This document shows, one piece after another, positions 11,143 to 23,100 of a stretch of 64,000 bases of DNA (positions are counted from its first letter, which is position 1; every line of letters starts with the position of its first letter). The notes beneath the pieces are model-generated. The model did not search any database. It worked only from the letters and a program-made list of their open reading frames with translations, and was not told the DNA's origin. A program made the position numbers and the translations under genes. The DNA is from Ovis canadensis (taxonomy: Eukaryota > Chordata > Mammalia > Artiodactyla > Bovidae). The stretch covers positions 35,350,501 through 35,414,500 of the forward strand of contig NC_091245.1 in assembly GCF_042477335.2 (NCBI RefSeq), in the 5' to 3' direction.

Positions 11143-14100
11143 GTGAGTGCGAGGGGGCGAAGGGGGCCGAGGGGCCGCGGCGAGTTCCTGGGGCGGGGTG
11201 GGGGGGGGCGGTGCCTGGTTCTCCCAGGCTAGCCTGCGGAGGAGCGAGGGTCACCTGCGCCCCGGACACTCCGCGAATTGCCCTCCGCGTCTCCAGTCGC
11301 CCTTGACCTCGAGAGTGCCACCTGCGGGTCGCGGGGCAGGTGTGCGTAGGTGAGTGAGTGTGCGTACGTGCGTTTCTGTCTTCGAGGGCGGGAGGGGGAA
11401 GGGTAAAAGGAGCTGGGATGGGGGTGGGCGAGCGGGAAGGAGGACACTTGTCTTACCGCCCTGATCATGCTCCTGACAGCTGTGGCGGGAGGCTAGCGCC
11501 CATCCGTTTACTCCCCGCTGGGCCATTTGCTCCCTGCTGCTCTGTGCCCAGGCCCTAGACTTTCTGGACCACCGACATTCTTGCCTTCCGTCTGCAGAAC
11601 AGCCTTCTCATAGAGACCTTCATGCTCCTTGGGAGTGAAGACCCCCCTCTGAAACCTCCCTCCCACTGCAACCACCTAGCACTAATTTGGACGCAGGTGG
11701 CAAAGAAGTGGTTTTAGTTCATGGGTCAGTGCTTCTCCCGGACCCCAGGACATCCGTTTTTGTAGAAGCCTCTTAGAAGAGATGTTTCCACGTATATATA
11801 TCCTGCGTGGATCAGAAGATAATGTTGGGGGTGGGGCGCTCGTATTCTCTTTTTCTCGCTGGTTCCCCTCCTCTTCCAATGGAAAAGCATTTTCTTTAAA
11901 GAAAAAATACTTGGCATTTTCGTTTGCACTTTATCTGCACTTGGTAGTCCTATTAATTTGTGTTGGGTTTGGACAGACAGGATCTGTCCTCAGTATTGCG
12001 ATCAACAAAAGTGGCTCACCTTTTGGAAGTGCTCAGCGACCGGAGAGAGCTGACATTTAGGTGTGGCTTCTAATCCATATTGGGCAGGTTTGACGCTCCA
12101 TGGTCCACAAGGTGCAGTCAGTGATGCTCACCCCTAAAGCAGTTGTTTAGTTTTGTGTCCGGGAGTGTGTGTAGAATGGAATGTAAACAGACTAGATTAA
12201 GAGGCAGTAATTGATGAATTTCTCAATCTCTCAGTGCATGTAATTCAAAAGAAATAAATCAGGGAATGTTTCTGGCAGTATGTGAATTCTCTTGTAAATA
12301 ACCATAATGTAAAGCTACCTTCACACTTTGGAGGTAAATAGTTTTTGCTCTAAGTAAAATGCAAGCATCTGGAGTTTCTGAGTTAAAAGCAATTAGCTGA
12401 CTGTTCACCCATATTTTCCCTTAAACTTAGTATGGGGTTTAAATGCCATATTTAAGGTTGTCATGAAACAAGGCAGTTACTTCTGCTGGTGTGGTTTAGT
12501 AAATGACTAATTAAAGGGTGTTTCCTAATCTGTTACATTGTTGCTCTAAACATGTGACTTATATAGTAAAGTTAGTCTTCATGATGTCATTAACCTATAT
12601 GAGGGTTGATGATGAAGTATAAGATTTTCATAAATTTTATTTAGAAATTTAAACTATTTGGTGACTATATCCATTCTTTTAATCAGTATTAATAGTGAAG
12701 TTCCTACTTTGTATAAGACACTGAGGAAGAAAGATATCAAGAATAATCAAAGAATCTTCCATTTTAATTGGTGTGGTAGGTAGATCTGTGTATTTTTTGT
12801 AATGGAAGGCAAAATTCCTTAAAAACAGTAAAACTTTTATTTTATTTGTTTTCAGCCATGCCATTCAGCATATAGGGTCTTTGTTCCCCCACCAGGGATG
12901 GGATTGAACCCAGGCCCCCTGCGTTGGGAATGCAGAGTCTTAACCACTAGACCTTCAGAGAAGCCCCATGTAAAAAAATCATTTAAAACATAAGGAATGA
13001 TAATAGACGGCAGAGTATAATCGGTTGTTTGCTTCTCCAGTTCTCTCTCAGGCTGCTGAAACACTATGGAGAAAATGGAATTAATGTGCAGACTGTTGCC
13101 TCCCAAACGCTGCCATAGCCAAATCCTCCTGTTTCCATACCCAGCCCAGCTTTATTATTAAGATTAAACATACAGTTCCTCTCGTGTTTCTCTTTGCAAA
13201 CCTTAATCAGTATCCTGTTTGAGTCCCAGCCCTTCTGCCCATCAGGAAAGTGACCTCCTCCTTATCTTTGGCTCTGGCTCTAGATCCACACCTTCCACGT
13301 TGTCTAAAACTTTGCTCTGTCATTTATCCCCTCTAGTATCTATTTTTTCCTTTCCATTAGCTCCTTCCTCACTACATGTAAACTTGCTCGGATCTTCCCT
13401 CTCCTAAAGAGAAAAAATAGAAAGCCATCACTGTCTACTGAACCACATTCTATCCCCCCACTTTGCTTCAATCCTATTTCTTTCATTTTTAAATACTCAT
13501 CCTTTATACTTTTATTTACACCTCAGCCCACTGCACTGGAGTTCTTTTCTCTAAGGCCTTCTCTTACTGGCTTTGGCAAACTGGAAACTTTTAGTATCCT
13601 TATGTTAATTGATGGTTCCTTTGTGAAATTATCTTCTGCCTTAGTTTCTTGGGTTCTTGCCTCTAGGCTTTTCTTTACTTCTTTGAATGATTCTCAGAGA
13701 ACTTTGCTGATTGTCAGCCACTTCACTGTTAGTGTTAGCTTACCTCTCCAACTTTCCACAAACTGCCCTCATGCCATGCTTCTCTGTGCCCCCATGCTGC
13801 ATTGACTTTCTTTAGGAAGATAAGCATTTGTGTGGGGTTTTATTTATAAGTGCATCACAGCTTTTTAACTTCTCTTTTCTCTACTTTGAAATATCCTTCT
13901 TCTAGTTCTTTCAGTGGCTGATTGACTTCTTACCATTCATTTCTTGGGTCTAATGTCATCTTTCAGAGACACTCTGTGACAGTGAGTGACCTACCTGTAC
14001 CCTACTCATATCCCGTCGTAACCTGTTAACCCCTTTTTGTTGTGTCTGTAAACACTTAACATTCTCTGAAGTCATCTTATTTGCACTTTGGGGACAGAGC

Positions 14101-17100
14101 CCTTGCCTGACCTGTTTTCTGTTCTGTCACCAGGAACAAAAACTGACTAGGATCTCTAGTACAACATTGAATCAACGCGATGATAGTAAATATCCTAGTC
14201 TTGGTCCTGATCTCGAAGACTGATATTCCACCATTGATTATTCCACCATTAAGTACCTGGGATACATTTTTAACTGTTTCATAGAGGATTAATGAATTTC
14301 AACACGTTGAAATCAGGAGAAATGAGTTTTCAAGACACAGAGAAGAACCCTTACAAGTAATGTAAATGGTCTTCTTTGATGATAGGTTGAAAGATGGTAA
14401 TGGAAGGCACGTTTGTCATGATATCCCTGGACTCTTAATGTGTTCCCTGCCAATCTTAAGTAATGTTAACCTGTTGAGAGGAAGTTGTAGGAGATAGAAG
14501 TTAAAAAAAAAAATTATAACAGAGGAGAGAGCACAGCTGCTAGTAAACCGTGTTCTCTCAGTGCTGCACATTATTCTGGGACGATAGAACCATCCTTAAC
14601 AGAGAAGTCACCAAGAAGAGTTGGTTAGGTGAAGAGATGCCTGTTCTGATAGTGTTTTAAAAGTTACGCTTTATGATTTGAAATTCATCTTAAAATAACT
14701 AATTCTTCAAAATGTTATACTGCCACTTAGCAAAAAAATTCAGGACTGAAAGATAAATTTGGCATCATTTACATGGTGGAGAGAGTTCAAGGTTATGTGT
14801 GTAAAGATGAATTTAATTCTGCCTCTTGGCTCTGTGACATTTGAAATTTTAAAGTCTTTGGACTCGAATTTTACCAATAAAATTAAAGTGTCGGATATGC
14901 CCAAGTTACCAAAAAAAAAAAAAAAAAAAAGCACGGTTGAATCGTTTTCATAAAGATCTTAGAACTCAAAGCAGTGATCCTGTTTCTGAAATGAGCAGCT
15001 GGAGGAAGACAATTTGAGACCAGAGTTGATTCAAAATTGAGTTTTTGTTGACTTACAGTTGTGAAATCCCCTTTTCTTTCTTGATTTCTTTGACATTTAT
15101 ATTGAAGCAGTTCGGGAACAGCATTTCCACATTTCTGATCATTTGCTTTATTTAAAAATAAAGAAGAAAGTAAGATGCTGTTTGCGAGAGGACTGTGTTT
15201 AGAGATGGATGCCTTGTCTGTCGTTTTTGGGTCACTCACAAAGAGATTTCCGCTTCTTCACCTCTATGAAGAGTGTTCTGAAAGAATACATTTTCTTTTG
15301 TCCTGCTGCTTTGGGTATACTCCCCGTACTGGGCTTTATAATTTATTCACACTTCTTGGTTATAAAGTCTTTCAGTTTAGCCAAATGAAATGACATTCTC
15401 TGTTACCTACTTTGTAACTAGTTTAAAAGCTTACAGGAAATACTTTTCATGGCTGTAAAAAGGAGAAATTGATCTTAATTTGGGTGTGGTGGGCCTTGAG
15501 GCACTCAATGTATTTACTCCTTTTACATACATCTTTACTATTTTGTCTAATAGTCTGTGTCTCATGAAATTGTCTTTTTAAAATCACTAATCACAACCAT
15601 TTTATAGAAAGTTAATGGGGTAAAGTGTAAGTAGGAAGGGTTGAAAAATGGAAGCCACATTTTACCTGAAAGTACATGATTATCTTCCTTTTAAAAATGC
15701 CCTAAACCCTGGGGTTTTCCGTCCTTGTACACCCATTCAACTGCAAAACCCTTTTTACTTTGTATTTTACATATTCCATGAATTCACGCTGTCCTCTCAG
15801 TCAGTATTGTGGTAACTCATCTCAGCATCCCAGGTTATCACAAAGACCGTTGCCGGAGCCTTCTGACCGACACAGGCATAAAGCTCTTCTCTCCCATTCT
15901 CTGTGTCACTCTTACTGCTCTCCACAACATACTGAAAATGTCTCTCCCTTGTTACTCTTCAGTAATTCATCACCCAGAGCAATAGTTCTAAAAAAATGAG
16001 GTGCCTAACAATCACTTGGGGATTTTCTGATTCTGATACATGTTGTCTTAGACTCCACACTTTGAGAAACCCTGACTCACAGCTAATGTGCTAACAGCTG
16101 TTGAATTTGTACCATGTGCTAGACACAGATCTAAGTACACTGTGTTTGCTAATTTATTTAATTCTCACAACCATCTTGTGAGGTAGAAACTATTCTGCTG
16201 TTTCCCCATAATATGGATAATGCCCTGAAGGTTAATCCCAAGTTTCTCACCACGGCCCTTCCGAGCTCTAACCTATGCCCCTTGGTTGTCTCCCTTGGCA
16301 CTGAAATGCGTAGAAATCCAGCAATATTGAACTATGCGTTACCTAAAAATACCATTTCTTTTCTTGTGTTTGTACTCTTTCCATGTTTCTATTTCCTAAA
16401 GCTTCCTTCTGCTGGTCCTTTGTAATACTCAGGACCATCCATTGGAATCGTCTCTAGTAAGTCTTTCCTAGTACACACCCTAGTTAGACTGGCTGGCTCT
16501 TGCACACTTCAGGACATTTTGTGCATGCTGCAGTCACGGGAGTAGAGTGGCATCTTCTAGAGATGATTTGTGTCTTTTTCTCCTCCTGAATTCTCAACTG
16601 AAGCTACTTAAATGTGGAAACCCGGTAATGTTCCCTTGTAATTCCGCCTTATACTGCAGTGCCCTACATACAGTAGAAAGCTCAGGAAAGTATCTTTATC
16701 TTTGTGCTTTGAAAGTAATTGTGGCTTGATTTAGTTTCTGTTAATCTTCCATGTTGTGTTAGGATAATAGAGACAGATTTCTAGAACCCCAAAATAAGCA
16801 GCAACCACTAAAGGTGTTTTATGGTGGTGAACTAAGGAATTAGAATTGAATAATTGAATAGTAAAGGAGATGAATAAATGTGGGAAAAGAGAATCATAGT
16901 GTATTTAATTTAAGATCTTTACAGATTGAGATTGGATTTCTAGAAAGTATATAATCCATTTTAGCTCTGCTGTAATTTGCTTTTGAATAATTCTTCTATC
17001 TGGTATTTACCTATTAGAAAGAGCTGCCACCATTTCACTTTTCTTTTCAAAACATATACGAATATTCAACAGATTTGGAAAGTTAGTAGTATCTAGCACC

Positions 17101-20100
17101 GAACTAGATAGAAACAACTTGATGTTGTAGATGGGCCCTGGACTGTTCGTGCTCTAAGGATAACTGTTGGTAGCAGGCAGAAGTCTTGCCTAGAGCTCAG
17201 TGATAAACTAGGTAGTGTTAAACTTGACATTTGTAGCCTTTGTTTTCCTAGCAAGTGATATGAATGAAATTTTAACTTGCAGATATTAGGTTATTTTAAA
17301 GTTCTTTTTCTGATGTTATTCTCCTAAAAATGGACAAAACACAAAGTATGACTCTCTTAAGAGTTCTACATGTATTTTTCAGAAATTCTGAAGTACTTCA
17401 TACGTGACATCGATATATCTGAATATTTTAGGTATAATATTCAGTGGTTTTATGGAATGTTAAGTGTTTATTCTTATAAAAATACAACACAGCTATAGAA
17501 ACTTATTAGTATAGTTTCCTTTGTTTGGCAGAGAGTGTTCTCTCTCTAGTGTTCATTCATGTATATAAGTTCAGTGGAGTGAGGAGTATGGCATTAAAGT
17601 AACTTGCTTGATGTCATTTTAGCTGCAGACATTCAATACTGCTGCACCCTGTCAGGATGCCAAACAGCTGACTAGTGGAGTTGCCATGGCACAAGTTCTT
17701 CATCAAATGTAAGTATTGTTTCAGGTTCTTCCTAAAATAATTATATTGTAAGGCTACTGAAACTTGATCTTTTTTAGCGCTGATAGGTGTATGGTATCAA
17801 GGTATTCATCTAGGGGACAAAAAGTTTTACCATCTGATTATTTCTTGCTTATTCATAGAGATACATCTTAATTAAATTACCAATCAGGATTCTTATCTAT
17901 TCAAGAGATGTTTAATTTTAAACTTGTTCTGGTCCTGTTCACAAGTTATAGTTACTAGGAAAGAAGCAGGTTAAATGAGTGATGTAATTTCTTACAAGGT
18001 TTTCTCCAGTTATACTATTGTCATTTTAAGGTATCAGTGTGTAGAGATTATTGTTTTTTAGATAATTCAAACATGAAATACTGGTTTTAGAAAAAAATAT
18101 TAAATTTAAATTTTATATTTGAATTAATAATAGCAATTGGATGAATCCACCAATTATGAAATGTTCTGTAAATGAAATTTTAGCTCACAAATGCTAGGGA
18201 ACCTTACCCAGTAAAGAGATTGTTTGGGTTGGGCCCATTTTAAGTAATTATACAATATCAAAAGAGCCTTAATCCGTTATTTCACCATTTTGGCCAAGCA
18301 TTGTAAGAGGATTTGGGTTATAATATCCACAGTATGAACTGTACATTTAATAAGACAAAAGGGCCAATGCTATAGTCATAATTTATTGTCATATTGATTT
18401 TGTATTAGCTGACATTCATGATAATATATCTTCAATGAGTCCTATGTCTGCTACATGGCTTTAGATGTCAGAAATTGTTTAATTATTGCCTTCATTTTTG
18501 TAAAGGTTCTTTTTTATGATTGACTCTGAAAAATGCTTTAGCAAAAAATGGGTTAGCAGAAATTCTTTACCATTCTTAAAAAAAAAAACTTGAAACAATA
18601 TCATAATCTTAGTTACTTTGAATCTTTAAAATGATCTAATTTGAATAGACAGATTTTATGGTTAACTCAAGATTAACACTTTAAAAGATAAATTTAGCAT
18701 GTTAACATTTTTTTTGGCAGTCATTCTGAAGTATGCCTTACTTCCCTGCTTTCTTAAAAATGTTTCTTAACTATTTTATTTTTACCCTGATTAGCTTTCA
18801 GTTCAGTTCAGTTCAGTCGCTCAGTCGTGCCTGACTCTTGAATGGCAGAGCAACCCCCCACCCCATGCCACCCCATGAATCACAGCGCACCAGGCCTCCC
18901 TGTCCATCACCAACTCCCGGAGTTTACTGGGAGTCCATCGAGTCGGTGGTACCATCCAGCCATCTCATTCTCTGTCATCCCCTTCTTCTGCCCCCAGTCC
19001 CTCCCAGCATCAGGGTCTTTCCCAATGGATCAACTCTTCGCATGAGGTGGCCAAAGTGTTGGAGTTTCAGCTTCAGCATCAGTCCTTCCAATGAACACCC
19101 AGGACTGATCTCCTTTAGGATGGACTGGTTGGATCTCCTTGCAGTCCAAGGGACTCTCAAGAGTCTTCTCTAACACCACGGTTCAAAAGCATCAATTCTT
19201 TGGTGCTCAGCTTTTTTCCCAGTCCAAATCTCACATCCATACATGACCACTGGAAAAACCATAGCCTTGACTAGATGGACCTTTGTTGACAAAGTAATGT
19301 CTCTGCTTTTGAATATGCTGTCTAGGTTGGTCATAACTTTCCTTCTAAAGAGTAAGCATCTTTTAATTTCATGGCTGCAGTCACCATCTGCAGTGATTTT
19401 GGAGCCCAAAAAATAAAGTCTGACACTGTTTCCACTGTTTCCCTGTCTATTTGCCATGAAGTGATGGGACCAGATGCCGTGATCTTAGTTTTCTGAATGT
19501 TGAGCTTTAAGCCAACTTTTTCACTCTCCTCTTTCACTTTCATCAAGAGGCTTTTTAGTTCCTCTTCACTTTCTGCCATAAGGGTGGTGTCATCTGCGTA
19601 TCTGAAGTTATTGATATTTCTCCTGACAGTCTTGATTCCAACTTGTGTTTCTTCCAGTCCAGCAATTCTCATGATGTACTCTGCATATAAGTTAAATAAG
19701 CAGGGTGACGTTATACAGCCTTTACATACTCCTTTTCCTATTTGGAACCAGTCTGTTGTTCCATGTCCAGTTCTAACTGTTGTTTCCTGACCTGCATATA
19801 GATTGTCTTTAAAGTGATTTACTTGGTCCAAACTAAGAATTGGGCTTCCCAGGTGGTGCTAGTGGTAAAGAACCCACCTGCCAAAGCAGGATATAAGAGA
19901 CACTGGTTCAGTCCTTGGGTCAGCAAGATCCCCTGGAGAAGGGAATGGCAACCCACTCCAGTATTCTTGCCTGGAATATCCCATGGACACAGGAGCCTGG
20001 CAGGCTGCAGTCTATACTGTCAGAAAGAATTGGACACAACTGAAGCAACTTAGCATGCACACAAGAATTGTGAACATGGTCTTGTTGATTTGGGAAGTTC

Positions 20101-23100
20101 ATCATTGTTTTAATGTATAGTCTGGCCTTTTCTCATTGTTGTGGGTGTTGGTATAGATATAGCTGTCTTGTGATTGGCATAGATGTAAGGCTGATGAATG
20201 TTCACTTACTTTGATATCCAAAAATGTTATTTATATGTATTGAAGCATATTTCATAGCTTTACACCACAACATAGTAGATGAGAGCTGTTTTTACCACTA
20301 TATGATGATATATATATATGGCTCTTTGACCTCCTATATGCCAGTACTATACCTGATGTTTAGAGTAGGGTCAGGTTAATTTTAGTTAAACTGTATCCTT
20401 TATCACCAACTCATTTTTACATAATGTGTTGGATTCTCTTGTTATTGCTGATCTTCTGTCTCTCTGATTTTTATTTTTTTATTCTCTCTTTTGTCTCTTA
20501 GCATCTTCTAATAGCTTTTCTGCAGGAATAATATGAGTGAACCAATCAGAAAGCTTTCTTTCTTCATAAAACAAATGACAGTGACCTAAAATTGACCCTA
20601 AACCTCTTACTTCATTTACTTGTTTTTGCATGTACTTAGATGTGTAAACCTCCTTATCTTGTAAGAGCCAGTTTAAATTTATTTTTCTTTTGAACTCCTT
20701 TCCATTTTTGTAAGCTTTTTAGAAGTCTGGTTCCAGACTGTGAAACTCACAGCATATGTTTTCCCTTAGTTGGGTTAGTGTATCATACTCCTGCTTTTTT
20801 AAAAAAAGGAAGCAAATTTTATTTTATTTCTTTGAACACTTCAAAGCACTTTATATATGTTCCAATTTATTATGTATTTCTTTGATGGCTGTTGTGACTC
20901 ACATCAAAGTTGTTACTGAAAATGAGATGGGAAAGTTTGCCTTTTTAAGGAAATAGCAAAATCTAGTGAATAATTCTTTCATTAGTTACCTGAGGCAGAT
21001 ACACTTCTAAATAATAGTCTTAAAAATCAATTCCCAAAGTATATGACTTAGACATGATGAGTCATGAAATTGTTGCTAGGATTCTACACTTCTTTGTCAT
21101 CTTTAGTGTGAATACATAATACGTATCTCTTTTTTAAATGCAGAAACTGTTGCTATTTTAAAGACAAATGGGAGAAAACCTGTATTCATTTCTTGGGATT
21201 TTCATAACAAAATGCAACAGATTATGTGGCTTAAAACAACAAAAATATCTTCTTTAGAGTTCAGGAGGTTACAAGTCCTATGTCAAGGTATTGACTGGAC
21301 CATGCTCCCTTCAAAACCTCTAGGTCAGGATCCTACTGTGCTGTTTCTAGTCTCTGGGTCTCCAGGCATCCGTTAGTTTGAGGTTCAGTTCATTTCAGTC
21401 GTTCAGTCGTGTCTGACTCTTTGCAACCCCATGAACCACAGCACTCCAGGCCTCCCTGTCCATCACCAACTCCTGGAGTCCACCCAAACCCATGTCCATT
21501 GAGTTGGTGATGCCATCCAACCATCTTATCCTCTGTCGTCTCCTTCTCCTGCCCTTGATCTTTCCCAGCATCAGGGTCTTTTCCAGTGAGTCAGCTCTTC
21601 GCATGAGGTGGCCAAAGTATTGGAGTTTCAGCTTCAGCATCAGTCCTTCCAATGAACACCCAGGACTGATCTCCTTTAGGATGGACTGGTTGGATCTCCT
21701 TGCAGTCCAAGTGACTCTCAAGAGTCTTCTCCAACACCACAGTTCAAAAGCATCAATTCTTCGGCGCTCAGCCTTCTTCACAGTCCAACTCTCACATCCA
21801 TACATGACCACTGGAAAAACCATAGCCTTGACTAGACAGACCTTTGTTGACAAAGTAATGTCTCTGCTTTTGAATATGCTGTCTAGGTTGGTCATAACTT
21901 TTCTTCCAAGGAGTAAGCGTCTTTTAATTTCATGGCTGCAATCACCATCTGCAGTGATTTTGGAGCCCAGAAAAATAAAGTCAGCCACTGTTTCCACTGT
22001 TTCCCTGTCTATTTGCCATGAAATGATGGGACCAAATGCCGTAATCTTAGTTTTCTGAATGTTGAGCTTTAAGCCAACTTTTTCACTCTCCTCTTTCACT
22101 TTCATCAAGAGGCTCTTTAATTCTTCTTCACTTTCTGCCATAAAGGTGCTCTTTACTTTCCCCCTTTAGTAGCTATTTCTCTAAGAGGATAGTAAATTTT
22201 TCATCTTTGTGTTAATTTCACTCAATTTTTTACTCAGAGTAAGCCTCCAAATATTGTTTAGAATATAATCTTTTATTATAGCTGACTATTTTTAATCAGG
22301 TTATTCTTCAATGCCTTATTAAATACATAATAATTTGATATAGCAGCTCTTTGTCTTGGACTTCTATGTCAATTTAAGGCTTAACAAATATAATAGTAAA
22401 CTTTGCTATGTACTAGTGTCACTTAAGAGAAGTAAATGGAAACCCACTCCAGTATTCTTAGCTGGAGAATCCTGTGGACAGAGGAGCCTGGAGGGCTGCT
22501 GTCCATAGGGTCACACACAGCTGGACATGGCTGAAGTGACTTAGCATGCATGCATGCATGCATAGGAGAAGGAAATGGCAACCCACTCCAGTATTCTTGC
22601 CTGGAGAAAACCAGGGACAGAGGAGCCTGGTGGGCTGCTATCTGTGGGATTGCACAGAGTCAGACATGACTGAAGTCACCTAGCAGCAGCAGCAGCAACA
22701 GCAGTGTCACTTAGGGCAAATTACTATCTTATCCTGAGTTCACTAAAGGAATAAGATTGGGGATCATATACCCTTTACTAAGTTACTGTTATATTAAAAT
22801 GATGTGATATGGAAAAACATTAGGTACAATGCTTTACATGTAGTATATACATTAAATTGTTTTCTTTTTTTTCCCCTTAGGATTGGGATTTTTACATATA
22901 CCTGCCACCAGGGTGCCTAGGATGAGTTATTTAGTAAATTTTATTAAATTGAAGATGTTAATGACTTAATTCATTTACTATGAGAAATTCCAAAAGAAAC
23001 CCTTAGGAATAACAGAAAATTCAGTGGGTTCATTTTAAATAATATTTACTGTTCTTAATAAGGACAGCTTTTAAGATGGAAAATAACTTTATCTATTGAT

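Larger units (their letters stand above)
10430..11450 (+). promoter_or_regulatory. HOOK1: CpG-island promoter of HOOK1
   Basis: This is the only long GC-rich, CpG-dense stretch in an otherwise AT-rich window, and it covers exon 1 and its donor. No TATA box is evident, which suits a housekeeping-type dispersed promoter. It contains an NRF-1 type motif, three CCAAT boxes and a G-rich GC-box tract, in that order towards the start codon. The transcription start is probably between about 10700 and 10950; this position is inferred, not seen. Confidence 0.85.
11143..17622. other. HOOK1 intron 1
   Basis: The first 300 bp belong to the CpG island. The rest is mostly single-copy DNA with a CHR SINE, a possible L2 fragment near 13920-14165, a retrocopy-like tail at about 14740-14930, a MER5-like fragment near 15975-16085 and a MIR near 16105-16235. 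No coding exon was recognised. Confidence 0.6.

Noticed and set aside
10592..11353. Several long open frames in the CpG island, up to 236 codons
   Set aside because: They arise because stop codons are rare in GC-rich DNA. They overlap each other on both strands, show only Gly/Arg/Ala-rich composition, and the true HOOK1 start lies within them in another frame.
19331..19831. Reverse-transcriptase-like frames as host genes, also at 21395-22141, 31205-32959, 40809-41540, 54902-55228 and 59292-59999
   Set aside because: All belong to 5'-truncated, frame-broken BovB copies identified by their shared 3' terminus and flanking duplications.
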